NCBI GenBank assembly: GCA_024349245.1
Contig: JALDNG010000048.1
Location: 7,540,501 to 7,604,500, forward strand
DNA length: 64,000 nucleotides
Direction: 5' to 3'
DNA from: Neodontobutis hainanensis
Lineage: Eukaryota; Chordata; Actinopteri; Gobiiformes; Odontobutidae
Below the pieces are notes generated by a model. It was not told the DNA's origin and made no database searches. It saw nothing but the letters and a program-made list of their open reading frames with translations. Position numbers and translations under genes: made by a program. How positions within the stretch are numbered: the stretch's first letter is position 1; each line of letters opens with the position of its first letter. Positions 13,067-26,500 of the stretch are shown in pieces.

Positions 13067-13377
13067 TAGTTATGGTACATCAATTTCCCTAACTGCAACT
13101 TTGTAATCTGCTTTGTTGGCTTGTTCATCTCTGGTGCTGCTCCTTACCAGCCTCCAGCCCTTTAAGGATTTCGGAGAGGGGGTATTATTGTAGAGCAGTG
13201 TGTGTCCTCGGTGCATTCAATAAAAAGGTCAGAGGAAGTTGCGTTTATTGCTCGGCTTAATCAATACTAATCTTATCGTCTGCAAGGTTGTAAGATGCAC
13301 ATTACGGTCAAAATGGTTGGGTCACACTCGGTAGAAGCAGTTTATTAGGGTTGTGTTTAATGTAAAAAAAAAAACAG

Positions 13378-13795
13378 GTTTGTCTCGTCTTGAAACTGTT
13401 CGTAAGACTTTTTTGTAAAGGTCTTGTCATGGTCTCAATCTCCAAATGCTTGAGCCTTGATCTTGAACTCATTTTTATCTCAGTCAGTCTTGTCTTGGAG
13501 GTCAAAGAGGCCAACCAAGACCACAAATGGCGTAATGTGTTTTTTCTGTGGAATGAAAACCTCAGTCATTGGCTATGAACTAATAAACCAAACACTAACT
13601 TGGTTGAAAACTGGACTTGGACTGTTTAGATATTTAACTGTTCCCTTGTATTATTACAGTGTATTGTACACTGGTTTTGGTGTTGATTTGGTCTTGAGCT
13701 GGTCTTGCACAACACAGTCTTGGTCTTAACTCTGTCTCAACCTGATATAGTCTTAGTCTTGTCTCAGACATGACTTGGTCTCGGTAAATGCCGTT
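13378..13795 (+). repeat. Degenerate 'GTCTTG' minisatellite
   Basis: Variants of 'ggtcttgtctcag' recur irregularly in two clusters, about 13378-13510 and 13680-13795 (for example 'ttggtcttaactctgtctca' and 'gtcttagtcttgtctcagac'). Between them is unique-looking sequence. It is a decayed tandem repeat, not a coding region, although one strand stays open for 60-90 codons because the unit lacks stops. Confidence 0.65.
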
Positions 13796-15594
13796 TTGAC
13801 TGAAACACTAGCATTTACTATTAGCTCTGTCCAGCACATTATCTTGTAGCGACAGACCCCCCCAGAGTCACTAAAGCAGCAAGGTGTGTAAAGCATGTTA
13901 ATATGACGTAGGTCAAATATGGCGGGACATTATTAAGATTTATCTGAGCACCAATACTCTAATTGTATTGATTTATAAATAAAATAAAAAAATAGCCATG
14001 TCCTTTTTTAGGGTTCCACTTTTTGGGGATCCAATCTTTTCCAATGTTTTATAAAGAACCTGTGTAGTAGGTTTATTGTACATAGACCATATAAATAAGT
14101 CTATATTAATATGTCTATAATACAACACACTAGTCACCAGTTGGCTGTTGTTTCGGACATGGTTGAAAGAGCTCACACTGATTGTCTTTTTCATCATATT
14201 CACTTCTGTTTCAACATGTCACAGGTAAAAAGGTCTAATGTTGGGACACATTACACAAATCTTCCGTAATTTCTTTATTTATATATTTCTTTGTTGTAGG
14301 TATCATTTGAAATATTTAAAGTAATAAAGATCCATGTTGTGGTGCTTTCCTGAACATGGTGGCCTGGAGCTTTAGCTAAAAAGACCTCATGTCCATCTCT
14401 CTGTCCCTCTTTATTTGCAGTCAATAGTCAAACATAAAAACTTAACCTGAACTGATCCACCTCTATACCGAAGTGGGCTCTGAGAAGTTTCCTGTAGGCC
14501 ATCTAAACAGAAGGCGATCATCATACTTTGATAAAATCATAAAGTGCATTTGACGTGGACGTGTTTGAACTGTCTGAGGGTTTACGTGTCTATGTGTGAG
14601 GCCTGTGCTCCGAGTGTATTTGCAGAATCTTCCTTGGTGTTTGCTCAAGGCTGAGGACCACAAAGCCGCTCTGAACACACTGCTGTTGGTGAAAAGTGGG
14701 GTTAAGCACCTTCACACCTCACACGCAGTGGCAAACAGAGAGCTGTCAGATTGTCACGCTGCAAATGAAGTCCCCCTTTAATCCTGACGGAGAGAGTCAG
14801 GGGTGGCCGGGGTCCCATGGATTGTAAAGAGTACTCAGTATGTAGTAGTAACTCAGTAATAGTATGTGTATTTTTATTGTCAAAATAAAGATGTTTGAAC
14901 TATGGATACTTTACAAAAAAAAATGGATAATATTCCACCTCATCTGCTCTGTCGCCAGTTCAACCTCTCAATTGTGGTATTGCAGCAATAAATGTATGTA
15001 TTTATGGATTTTCCCATAGAGCAGAATGTAAAACGTCTAAAGTCCTCTTGACAGCTATTATACCTCTGATGTCACTGCCTCAGCCACCTTCAAGTCCATT
15101 GATTTGAACAAATCACATGGAATGTGACAGAAATTAACCATTCCACCAGGGATTTTCTATTCACCAATGCCATTAGCCATTAGTTTTCATTTTATTGGTA
15201 ATTAGTGGGTTCTGATTCCAAGTAAATGCAGCAGTTTGGGGAGGCTGGGCAAGCACAATGTAGGTTCTTTTATAGTTCTTTCAATGATATTGGTTTGAAT
15301 TTCTTACAGAAATATCAGCCTACTGACTCTTTATGGTCACAATGAAAAAGCGAGCTTTTATGCTGCATCCTAGTGTTCCGTAAAAAAGCCAACCAGTTTA
15401 AAGCATTATAAGTACATGCCCCATACAAATTTTTCAAAACAAAGATCTCAAGTTAGAAGTCTAAACCAATAGGAGTAGAACCATATCTACTTTCAATGAG
15501 TGCAGCACACGGTGCTTTATTCTGTGGCATTCTGCCCACACAGTTTTGTGTCTGTGACAGCATGTCTCTATGTTAAAGGGGCATAAACAATTTT
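13796..15594. other. Noncoding stretch, no gene seen
   Basis: No gene is recognised. A microsatellite-poor, mixed-composition part lies at about 14560-14790. The part at 15110-15245 ('caccaatgccattagccatt' and downstream) feels like an old interspersed repeat, but I cannot name it. Confidence 0.45.
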
Positions 15595-15680
15595 TTTTAT
15601 TTAACCTTTATTTATTCAGAATAGTCCCATTGAGATTACAAATTTCTTTTGCAGGGGAGTCCTGGGCCCATGTTTGAGGG
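15595..15680. repeat. Fish interspersed repeat fragment ('cccattgagatta')
   Basis: The segment 'tttatttaacctttattta' plus 'agtcccattgagattacaaa' recurs at 54313-54420 with few differences, so it is a dispersed repeat. The orientation and class are not certain; it resembles the end of a non-LTR or DNA element widespread in fish. Confidence 0.6.
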
Positions 15681-15697
15681 GGGGTGTCTTTAGTGGT

Positions 15698-15782
15698 AGG
15701 GAAAACCTACACAGACAAGGAGAAAACATGCAAACTCCACAAAGAAAGGCCCTGCCCTGGATGGGATTTAAACTCATTTTGA
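15698..15782 (-). mobile_element. tRNA-headed repeat, minus-strand fragment
   Basis: Read on the minus strand this gives the B-box-like 'tttaaatcccatccaggg', 'cctttctttgtggagtttg' and 'catgttttctccttgtctg', the same order as the copy at 10294. The A box is lost on the right. It abuts the repeat at 15595-15680, which suggests one inserted next to or into the other. Confidence 0.75.
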
Positions 15783-17362
15783 CTAAATGTTACCCATAAA
15801 ACTAATATTCTTAATCATGTGGCGGGCCAGAATGAATGGCAAGCAATTGACCTGTGTTACCTCTGTGATCGAGCGGTCAATCACAGTCGATGTAATAGGC
15901 ACCCCGGGTGTAGAGGGTTTATAGATACATTTAAATCTGAGGCCTGAGTTACTTTTCTGTCTCTTGTTTCTTTTACAGTGAGACATTCTGCTAAGATCAT
16001 TGAGGCTGCTTCACAAATATCTTGATGTTGGCAAACAAACCCATCATTTTGATTTGAATTGCTCTAACCTTGTGTTTTCTGAGAACGGAAACTTGCAGAA
16101 GGTTTTGACGTTTCCAATCCCGAAGTTGTTGTGTTTTTCGAATAAAGTATAGTTGTATTTTTGCTGGTGTCACAGTTTTTGAAAGGTTTGCTGAGGTCGG
16201 CCAATGTTTTCTCACTGTGCTGTTTTTTTATATCAATTTTTATGTTTTGGAAGATCACATGGACTAAAGACACAGATTTTATAAATGGGACAAAGTTCTG
16301 GTGGAGGTATTGGACCGGGACCCTAAAGTGGCTTTTATAATAAACTCAGTAATTAAATAGAACTTGTAAATTGGAAATGTTCCAAAATGACACCAATCAA
16401 AGAAAATATAAAAGGCCTATATTATGATAAAAATCAGAAAATTTTGAAAAATACCCCCAAATTACTCTAAAACAGACTAGGGAAATGGGGTCACAAAATC
16501 ATTTGGTCTTTTGCGATATGGGTCTCCTGAAAAAATGTTTCAGGTACACAGGTTCATGTATAACTCTGGCTCTCCCATGTGGTGTTATTTGACGTTTTGT
16601 GCAAAGCCGGCATAGCGTCCAATTTCAGTGGCTTGGAGCTTGTAGCCTTTAGCTGCATAGAGCCGCATAAACACAGAGCAACCAGTTAATCAGCTATTGC
16701 TATTTTTCTCTCCCCGCACTGACAGCACACACAGGTAGTCTGTCAATTTCCATTTGCCAGAATTATCAGTAATTTAAATTTGGGTGGCTAATGTTTGTTT
16801 AATGTTTGTCCATTTGTTTTGGACTACACTAACATAGGCCTATATATGGTCTTTGATCAGTACAAAACATTGTGCAGATTGAGGACCACGTATTTTTATC
16901 CTGAAAATTTAGACCAAAATCCATAATCAAAGTCCAAACGCATTTAGTCTGGAAGTGACATAAGGAGGCTGTTATTTCACCTTCCCTAACTCCACACTCC
17001 CTCGCTCGAACAAACAGATGCATGGATCCAATAGACGTTGCTAACAGCAGGTGAGAACTCACATGTGTTTTCTGATCGGGGTCTCCTGGGAAACACTGCA
17101 GGGGTTAATGGTGCAGTGTTGCTGCTGATGGTCTGATAGTGAGCCACAAACCCAGCTGACCTTTAAGAGGAAAAAGCCCTGCGCCATTAACTCATATAGA
17201 TTTGTATTGACCCGAATTGATTGGGATCAGAGCTAACCAGTTTTAGTTCACTTCTGCAGTCCTGGGCTTTTAACCCAGCTGGGTGCAAAGGCCAAAGGGG
17301 AAATGTATAGTTATTTAATAATTCTGCAAATTACATAAAATAATAATCAGGATTGTTGTATA
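15783..17362. other. Noncoding stretch, possible old DNA-transposon remains
   Basis: No gene is recognised. 'aggcctatat' occurs at about 16413 and again, as the inverted-compatible 'aggcctatatatgg', at about 16834. These might be decayed ends of a DNA element enclosing 'ttgcgatatgggtctcctg', but the match is short. The part from about 17130 to 17290 has mixed composition and resembles conserved noncoding DNA. Confidence 0.4.
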
Positions 17363-17462
17363 TTTTGGAAAACCTGGAAAAGTCATAGAAAAGACATGGA
17401 ATATGGGGAAAAAAATTAAATATCCTGGAAAATCTTGTTTTGTCCTGGGAAATCTTTTCAGC
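17363..17462 (+). repeat. Degenerate 'cctggaaaagtcat' tandem repeat
   Basis: Near-repeats of a roughly 20-nt unit ('aacctggaaaagtcatagaa', 'aagacatggaatatgg', 'tcctggaaaatctt', 'gtcctgggaaatctt') follow one another. This is a decayed minisatellite of a type common in fish. It has no coding meaning. Confidence 0.5.
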
Positions 17463-17967
17463 CAACCAATTTGTTTTGCAATTTGAAAAGGTGACCTTCT
17501 GTATGCATATCAGGAAAAGAAATGTAAACTTGAGTCCTATAAGCTAAAAAAGGATTTATACAAGTGAATAGCAATAAAATCCATGTATTACTTATTGAGC
17601 AGCACAGCTGTAGTTTGGAGAAGTAAAGGGTGCAAACAAAATCTACCTTTATGCTACTTGCTGTGATATTATTAAGAATTTCTCCAACCAGTATGATGTC
17701 TTGGTCAGCCTTGTGTACCATTTATGCTCCCCCAGCGAATCAGTCGAAAGATAAGCCACTATTCCCGTCTTTTATATGAGCTATAAGTTTGCGCCTGAGA
17801 CAAGATCATTAAAAAAATAGTATTAATACTGTCTTATGTCCGGTCTCTACTACTGCACTATTATCTAGCTAATGTTCTGCCAAGATAAAGCAATATAACT
17901 TTTCTATTTTTACAACAATATTTTTCTTCCACCTTCTTAAGAAAGTAAATACTGAGGATTGGGGGCT
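17463..17967. other. Noncoding stretch, nothing recognised
   Basis: AT-rich DNA without any recognised gene or repeat; one 87-codon frame on the minus strand shows no family motif. Confidence 0.5.
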
Positions 17968-18122
17968 TCTGCGGTTCACCTGGTGGAGTGCATGCCACAT
18001 TCTGGCTTGGGTCCAGGTCATGTTTTCTCCAGGTCATTACCCTTCTTTCTCCTTCTTTCTCTGATCCCCGTTTCCTGTGTTGCAACTGTCTCTGTCTCAA
18101 AGGCAAAAAAAAAAAAAAAAAA
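17968..18122 (+). mobile_element. Probable SINE with poly-A tail
   Basis: The left part, 'ggttcacctggtggagtgca', resembles a tRNA-type A box. A pyrimidine-rich body ('ttctttctccttctttctct', 'cccgtttcctgtgttgc') follows, and the unit ends in 'ctcaaaggc' plus 18 A (18105-18122). This is the organisation of a retroposed Pol III transcript. It is unlike the V-SINEs in this window, which have no poly-A, so it belongs to a separate family. I do not see clear target duplications. Confidence 0.6.
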
Positions 18123-20282
18123 GCGCTATTAACAATATGTGAAACTGGTTGTGTCGTCAGCAGCTGGGGAGGCAAAGGCAACATGTTCTGACTTGACGAA
18201 ACCTGAGCCTAAGTAGGAGAAGGTCCAAAATCAAAGGTGGGGTCAGATGAGCTGTGATAAAGCTGCTCTGAGTGGTGTTTTGGTGGTTCGGGTCGACCTC
18301 TGTCTCATGTCAGATCTTGTCTCAGACCTCGAACACACGACTGTTTGCTGCTCTTTCAAAGAAAAACACACAAAGACTGGGACCAGATTCATTCAATTAG
18401 GACGTGACATGAGGCAGCTTATAAACTCTGTGTTATTGAAAGAGGAATGACATTAAAGACTTTCTGGTCAGAGAGTGGAGTTAAGGCTTGGGGGCAGGTT
18501 CGGGATCATTTTGCAGCTTTTGTTTGACTTGATTTCCTGTCCAGACTGCTACTGATAAGAGCGGCTTTCCAAAACACTACACACAAGTTACTAACACAGA
18601 ATAAGGTAGAGATTAAGCACAGGTGAGTTCATACCTGGAAGATTATATTGTGGGTTATTATCAGAAAGAACTGGAGCCTCAAAGATTGAGAAACTTTTTT
18701 AATAAAGAAAGAGCAGCTGACTATCAGGCCTCTAATTAATGATAAAGGATCCACAAACGCTTAGGTAAAATTATAGTGCCTAAATAGATATATTTTATTT
18801 AAAAGTAGATTCAAATTTTCAATTGAGAATCAGACACAGACAAAGACTCCTTTTTCCAGTATTTGATAAATATGAAACAAAAAACAATTCTTACTTTTTG
18901 AACTTTTTATATGATGCTCAACTCAAAATAGATAAAACTGAGGGCCAAATTTGATCAAATTATGCATTTTCCATTCAATTAACTCAATCCAGAAGTGTGA
19001 TGCATTATGTGATCTATGTTGATGAGTGTTTTGGAAAGTCATGGTCCTAGCTCATGTCTCAGTCCCCCAAACGTCACCCCTATGTCTTCCATATAATGTA
19101 ACCTTTTTCCATTTGAATTCATGTTTGTGGATGGCATCTCATCTTTTCATCTTAAAGAAACGTCCTTTTCATTGTTGCTAATCAGAATGTCCAACTTCAA
19201 AACCGCTCAGAACACAGATAGAACTACAGTAAATCTAAGGGCATAAATGAGAGGGTTTAAATGTTTTTCAGACTTCAAGTAGAGCTAATGAAATCTTGTT
19301 TTTTAAACTAGACATAAAATCTAACGTTCAAAAATAATTTAGTTTCTGACACTTTTAAAAAATTTTTATTCAATGGAACAAACATCGAAAGGATTGGGTC
19401 ACGAGAAACTCTTCCATATAACCATTGCAACAGTTCTTTGTTTTTGTCCTGTTTGTCCTGACTAAACTCTGACTAAAAGAGTGTGTGAGGCTCTGGTCAC
19501 TGTGGTGCTCTACAGTTTTTCCCATTCATTCTATTTTTTAGTCAAAGCATTATTTTAACAGAAGCCTTCGTGCCAGGAGTTATGCTCTAAACACTGGGGC
19601 ATTGCTTGTGTGTGTACTCACAGATTAAATAAGCATTTCTGGACAAAGAGAAGAAAACACGTCTCGGAAAGTGTTTGAAAAGCCTTTTAAACGGCCCTCA
19701 GTAATATTTGTTTTCAGCACAAACATCACATACCAAAGTGAAAAAGGCACGTCAAACAATAAATGTCAAATTGTGGGAAAATGACAAATGCAATGGCTTT
19801 TGGAAAAGAGAGAGTAAATATTTGTCCTTCTGGAAAGAGAGCTTAAAAGGGACAAAATCTATTACACTCTTGTCTTTGTTTGACGTGTCAGGATGATGGA
19901 AGTTTCCACACTGAGTGCACAGTGTGGGATTTACACCTCGTTGTCCAGAAATGACTAGAGGTGTATGAATGCACCGTAAATAAGACAAGATCCTGAATCA
20001 CTGTGAAGAATTGAAAACAAATCTCAGCTTTAGTGCTGGAAAGATGTGTATGGGGGATGGCAGTTGGAGCAGAAGTAAGAATCATTGATATACTCTCATC
20101 ATATGAACTGCCATCACTGACTCTGCTCACTTGAACAGCAGTAGCATTATGGCAGCTGTAAACTTCTGATTATGGCTTTTTCACAATATTTTTATCAGTC
20201 ACTGCCAGCAGGTTGAATAAATTTTTTCTGACTGACGGTAAGAAAGTTTTGGAGCAAATGAAGGTGTAGGGTTTGTAGAAAG
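18123..20282. other. Noncoding stretch, no gene or repeat seen
   Basis: This begins a region to about 27.2 kb in which I recognise almost no mobile elements. The short open frames have no motif. A 'gactaaactctgactaaaag' doublet at about 19459-19478 echoes the dispersed TTTAGTC-type repeats elsewhere in the window. Confidence 0.5.
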
Positions 20283-20482
20283 AGAAACTGATATAAAGGG
20301 TGTGTAGTTTAACCCTGTTTTGCCCTGACTTTACTGCTGGTTTTATTCCTAGGTTTGGTTTTAGGGTTAGTGCTTGTTTAGTGTGAGTTCACTCTTAAGA
20401 CTGTGGGTTAAGTCTTGAGTTACACGTTGGATTAGTCCATGATTTAAACTATAGCTTTGGTTTAAGGTTAGATTATCTTTTG
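20283..20482 (+). repeat. Degenerate 'TTTAG'-rich low-complexity tract
   Basis: T/G-rich phrases such as 'ggttttagggttagtgc' and 'taagtcttgagttac' recur loosely. It resembles a heavily decayed version of the 'cctggtttagtc' minisatellite at 56264-56512. Evidence is weak because the period is no longer regular. Confidence 0.35.
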
Positions 20483-23400
20483 CTCCAGTATAAACATTAT
20501 ATAGTCTTCTTTTAAATAGTTTTTTGGTCAACTTTTACAGTGCTTTCACCTGAAGGCCAGTTGATCTGTGGTCCCCTCCACCCAGACCCATTCAACTTCT
20601 TAGTGAAGTGGGTTTGGAACCTCTCCCATTTAAACATATTTCCACCAAAATTAGTCTCACATGATTAATTGGAGCTCCGTGGTCGTCCCATAACTGGAGA
20701 CAAAAGGTTTGATTAAAACTGCCAAAGGTAATTATAGTTGAAATAGGGTGGGATGAAGCAGGGGGGAAAGGAAAACAATATTGACTGACACTTGTGGAGT
20801 TAATCCCTGAGCATCGGCTCCCGGTGAGTCTGATAAAGAGCAGGGATCAGTGACAGGGAAGAGGAGCAGAGACCTGAGGAGTACACCAGCTGCTGATGGG
20901 CTAGAGACACTCCATCACTCAGAGGATTTACTCAACATACTCATACTGACAGACCTTAGTGGAGGGCATAAGATGATCATTGTGTGCAAGTCACCGCTCC
21001 CTATTGGCTTTGAATGGGAAGGGATTAGGTTATGTATTGTGAGTGTCATTTTTCTGCTCTCTATTTATAAACCTGTACTTGATTAAGTAACTATGGAGCT
21101 AGGATACATGTTTTTCAAAATGGCACTATAAAAGGTCTTATTAGTTTATCTTTCTGCCTTTTGCATGCTTAACATAAATGGGTAAGAAGCAGGCTGAGAT
21201 AGGATACTGGTAAGAAAAATTCACATAAATGTCTGTTCAGAGTGATGGCTCTCAGGGCTCAGGAGACGTCTCTTGTATCTGAATAAACACTGATGGATAC
21301 AGGCCGTCCGACCAACGAGGTGAGTGCTCTTGATTTAAAGGCCCATATGCCCTCCGTTCACATGGTGGAGGCCCCCCATGGGCCCTATACCATACAGCGT
21401 CCCCTGCTAAGCTGTGGTCGATCCAAAGCCAGCGCGCTCCATTAATGATGCCACACTGGCCTTTGTGCAGACACCAGGGGGGTCAGAAGGAACGGGGGGG
21501 GGTCTGCAGCTACAGCCTGACGAGGACCTGGGGGCGGAGCCAGTTTCACACACAAGCCCTTTATAGTTTACTCAGACCCAATGAGCTGCACCCAGTTAAT
21601 ATTTTAACACTTTTGTGGTGCTATTGGAGCCATATGTTGCCAGCATCTGAAGAGTTAAGTTAGGATAGGACAAGAGAGAAGTCCTCCCGCTGTGTATTGA
21701 ACCAAGCAAACAATAATAGTACTTCATGCTATCTTGGCCACCTATCGCCACAGAAATATAATTATAATCTAAAACAAATGTTTGATATAGCCTGGATGCA
21801 AACCATAGTCTATCATGGAATACACAGGTCCTAAAATCTCTCAGAAATGCTTGAGCAACTTGAAATCTTTTACAAGAACAATTATTTTGCATTTGTTACA
21901 AAAGTTGCATTGCTTGGAATTAAATGTCTCTATCTGTGATAACTAACCCCCAGATTGTCTTCCAATATATCAGCGTTGTGTTGCACTAAACAAGTGTCTC
22001 TCACAGTAGTCCACATACATCAGTATAACCCTGCTGTTGGTGTCTGGGTCAGTTTAATTCAACATGGATTGAAATCATGTAGGGCCCCCAATGACTGTGG
22101 TGTTCTAACCAGCTGCTTGGATGACTTGTGAGAAGGATGGCTGTTAGAGACCAATGTTTAATTGGAGGTCCATCTACCGCCATGTTTTATTTCTTTACAT
22201 CTAACATTCATTTAAGCCAATTGGAAAGCTCTAAAATGTATTTCATTGCAAAACAAGATACGAGGTATTGTCAAACAGCTAATGGCATCGACTCATGATC
22301 AATGCTCCACTGTCATCATCTGACAATATTTCTTACACAAAGTGTCTCAGACTGATAATGGCTCTGCAGATGGTTGCATATTAGTTATTGACAAAGACTT
22401 ACAAGTGCTGCCAGGAACAAGAGCAAATACTGTCACGACAAATCCACTTTTGCCTCGATGAGTTCAGAAAGCACTATTAACAGTTCAGTATTTCAGATGT
22501 TGGCTTGACACAAGACAGAAGTTGTAGATCATGTAGTTGTGTTGCAACCCTAATTGATAAACGCTAGAAATAATAATAACTCAAGACTATTGGTATTCTT
22601 AGCAATTACAATCATAAAATAGCGCGGCACTTTGTCCTCAAAAAAAAGAGGCGTGAAAACTAAAGTCTGGAACACATTCAAACAAAGCTTGTCTTGTTTT
22701 TGTGGTAAACAGCCTCATGCCAAGAAGAAAATATAGAATTATAAAAGAAGCTCATGAGTTTCAGGAAAGTCAATATTATTCTTTAAACCTTATTATATAA
22801 GGTTCCACTGTAATAAACAAGAACAATGGGCTGAAAATGTGGATTCAAAATACAAAAACGTGTTGGTACAATGGTATGCTACAGTACATTCAAGTCTAAA
22901 CAGGAGCACCAGCTTACTATTGTATAACTCATACATGCTTTAAGGAGTAGGATGAGATGTAAAAGTGTATATGGGGTGACAAGAAACCAAGAGTAAAACT
23001 TAAATTCTTGCAACAGAAACGAGGGTGCAGCGCAAATGAAACCTATTCTAACATGGATGAACAAGAAGATGAACCCTACTTGTTAAGTTATTGAGTTAAG
23101 TTTATTAAAACTTCTCAGTGCTCAACAAGATAAGAATAAACTAACTCAATTTAATACGCAATTCAATATGTATTTTAATAATTGATGTGTCAGAATAAGA
23201 CTGGAATCTAAGTTTCAAATATTATTTTTGTAATGGGCAGGAATATGTCTGGGAGATGAAGGTCAGATCCTTTAGAACTCCTCTGCTTGTGTCTAAATAT
23301 GCACAAAAAATACAGTACTGCTGGAGGGAATGTGGGGATAGTAATGTCAGCTGAACACATATTTTTTACATGTATAAAAATTCAGACAATTCAGACACTT

Positions 23401-23536
23401 ATTATACAGTCAATTAAGCAAATGTGTGGTGAAGAAAAGAAGAAGGAACATCTCCTGGTCTACAACCAAAACATGTGCACAAAGAAAAGATGGTCATTCA
23501 AGAAAAAGATGGTCTGCCTACAATCCAAATAAAAAA

Positions 23537-23538
<2 letters not shown>
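20483..23538. other. Transposon-poor noncoding stretch with candidate regulatory blocks
   Basis: No gene is recognised. Parts at about 20640-20840 ('atgattaattgg', 'gagttaatccctgag') and 21300-21490 ('ttgatttaaaggcccatatg', 'ccattaatgatgccacactg') are rich in homeodomain-type ATTA words, of mixed composition and free of simple repeats. These are candidates for conserved enhancers, based on texture only. Confidence 0.45.

Positions 23539-23590
<52 letters not shown>
23539..23590. repeat. (TA)n microsatellite, 26 units
   Basis: A perfect alternating AT run of 52 nt following 'aaaaaagc'. It creates a Tyr-Ile open frame on the plus strand that is not a protein. Confidence 0.97.
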
Positions 23591-23593
<3 letters not shown>

Positions 23594-26500
23594 GCAAAAG
23601 ACAAGCTCATTAATTAGAACTTCACCCAGTTCTCATTAAAGAGCCGACACGTACAAGCACAACTCCGGGTTAAAGAGAGAGTGCAGAGGCTAAAAGACGC
23701 AGTGAAAGCTCCGGGCGAGCTCTTTGATGATTTGGGACAGACTAAAAACACTTGAGGGGGGAATAGAAGAAGAAGAAAAAGAAAGGCAGTGAAAAAAAAC
23801 CCTTTACATCTGGAAAAGCCTCTGACAGGAAGCCACCCATCTGTGGTCAAACAGCTGGGGGCCAGACAGAGTGGACAGTGGGGGCGGGGGAAGCCACTGG
23901 TCTGGAACGGCGACTGTCACAAAGTGTCTTCACGGCTTGAAGTTATCCCAGGACGGGACGCTTGGGCAGGGAGCAGACAATTAACCTGTCCCATGGCCGC
24001 ACACACCCAGCAGCGCTCTGACAGGTCACACACTCAGCAATAAGACCCGGCTTGTTTTCATTTCCACGCAGCATCTGCCAGAAATTACCCCTGGCTGCAC
24101 CTGAGGTATGTGCTGCACGAACAATAGCGCACAAGACCGAACGCTACACCCTACAGCTTCAAAACCACAGGCAGCGCTGCATGGGAACAAGTTTGAAAAG
24201 TAACAATGACAAGTAAATGCATGAATGGGTGTAATAAATAAGGTAAGATAATGTTGTGTTAGTCCTGCAGCGGAGGAATTCACAGTGAGCACAACTTTGC
24301 AGCCCTTCCACTTCAGCCCAGACAAAGTGAGCAGATTTCATGTGTGTGGCCTTGATTCAAGGTGTTAACACTGGTCATTTTGACTGACAGAGGCCTACTT
24401 GGATAGATTCAGAAGTTGCCGTCCTCTAATAGACAAATGGCCTAACCACGGACTCGAGGTCAGAAGTTTCTTTTGTAGAAAGCTCTCTTCTGTGTTCTTG
24501 ACATTGTGGAAAAGGCTCATACGCATTTGTGTACGGACGGAGCCACCCTTTCCTAGAATGTCCAGTTCCAGTCCAAAAACAGATCTTGCCTTCCTGATCA
24601 GTGCGTTCAGTGCATTCTCTACCATAGACTGACATCTGACATCTTCTGTAGCTTGTTGCACACGTCAAAGAAACAAAGCCTCACCATAAAAACACTCTTA
24701 AAAGAAAGCATTTGTTTGTTTGACCAGGATTTCAAGTTTATTGCCGAGCAATGATGTTGTTTAAATATAAAACCGGGAACTTATTTCAAAGTAACCATTG
24801 TTCATGGGAAAATCTAATTTAGTTTTTACTTGTTTGTTTCTATGATTTGTATTGTATTGTATTGTATGTTTATTCTGTGTATGTTGGTACTGCTGTCTGA
24901 AATCTGATTAGTTGAATGTCTATTCATTCGCAGTAGTTTGGGTTTTAGTTTGGGTTTGTTCTGTCCAATGGAAATTCAAATCCAACATAGAATGTACCTG
25001 ACACATTTTTTGTATAGAATCAAAAAAGAATTTGCACGACTGGCCAGGGTATAAAACGTTTACATTGCACAATACATTTCTTACAGCTTCCATATTTGGT
25101 AGTCATCAGTTTTGAGCAATTGTAATGTCTAGCTGAACATAAACAGCTACATTTTTTAGACCTGTCATTTGCTTACTGATATACTTATTGGGTAAGCGTT
25201 AACACAACCTTTTTGTTCCCACTACATCATTCTTCATTTTAATGCCGTCTCTAATCCCTAACATAACATCACGATAAGACTTCATGGCAAGTTGAACCAC
25301 TTTGTTCTTGTCTTTTTCTGAGCAAGTCTGTGTAACAATCACACTTATCAGATTTCTACCAACACTGTACAAACACGCAAGTGAATCACCTCAACCCATA
25401 TTCATCTGACAGTTAAATATGCTTCTGTGTTTTTTTTTTTTATTATTGTTTCCACTTCCTCAACCAGAAATGTTGACTCGTGGACAAGTCATTTACTGCA
25501 AATATGAAAATAACAAAATGAGTCATGACAAAAAGGTAGGAGGCATCACTCTGTCATGCTATTACTGACAGTATGCTTTTAAACACAATCTACACCTATT
25601 CTCCGAAAGACTCACCACAGTTCGGCCTTTTGTCCCGAGTTGTCATAACACCACTGGGAGTCGGCCGGGTGAAGGGTCGTCTCCGGTTTCCACAAGCCCC
25701 CTGTGTCGGCTTCAAATGGGGAGATGATTTACCTCCGGCAGGGTTTGAAAACCTCTGACACTTATTGGGTAAGAGTCAGAGCGCCCTTGAAGTCGGAGGA
25801 GTGGACAGGTTTTGGATTGTTCAAAGTTGAGGTTGCAGATGGATAAAGTAAAAGAGAGGCTTGTTCAAAGTGAGTGATGATGACCCTGGCTGTAACGGGA
25901 GCCCATTTGACAATGCACTGTTTGGAGAACATAACACATTTTACAGCTGGCACAAAATCAAATAAACAAAAATGCTTAAACAGTTCAAATGAAAACTTGT
26001 TAGACAATTTAGATATGTTCCAGTTCTTACTTGCATGGAAAAGTTGTTTAGTAATAACTGTATTTCACCCGTGCGCTAGATGCAAGACGTTCGCACAGGC
26101 AGATTAAATCCACAAAACAGCCACGTTGATAATGTTCATGCATCTCATCAATAGTGCAGCAGCTGTTCTGAGAAGCAGGGGGAGGGAAGAGCGAGGGGTT
26201 AACACTTAATCAGCTTGACAAAGTTAACACAAAGCTGACAAACAAATCATCACAGTGATGGTGATTGCTGCTCTAATATTCAAATGGCAGTTTTTGGAAC
26301 TCGTGAGGACTTAACCAAACAGTTCGAAGTACGGTTCAAACCACTGCAGAGAGAACAAGGCTTCAACTCCAGACACACAACCCGGCGACTATACTGTAAA
26401 TGTTCTCACAACGAGCACCACGGACTTGTCACTAGGGTCCCAGTTCAGTGCACGGTGTGGATCTTAGTGGATCTGGACTGAAGAGGCAGCATGCATAAAC

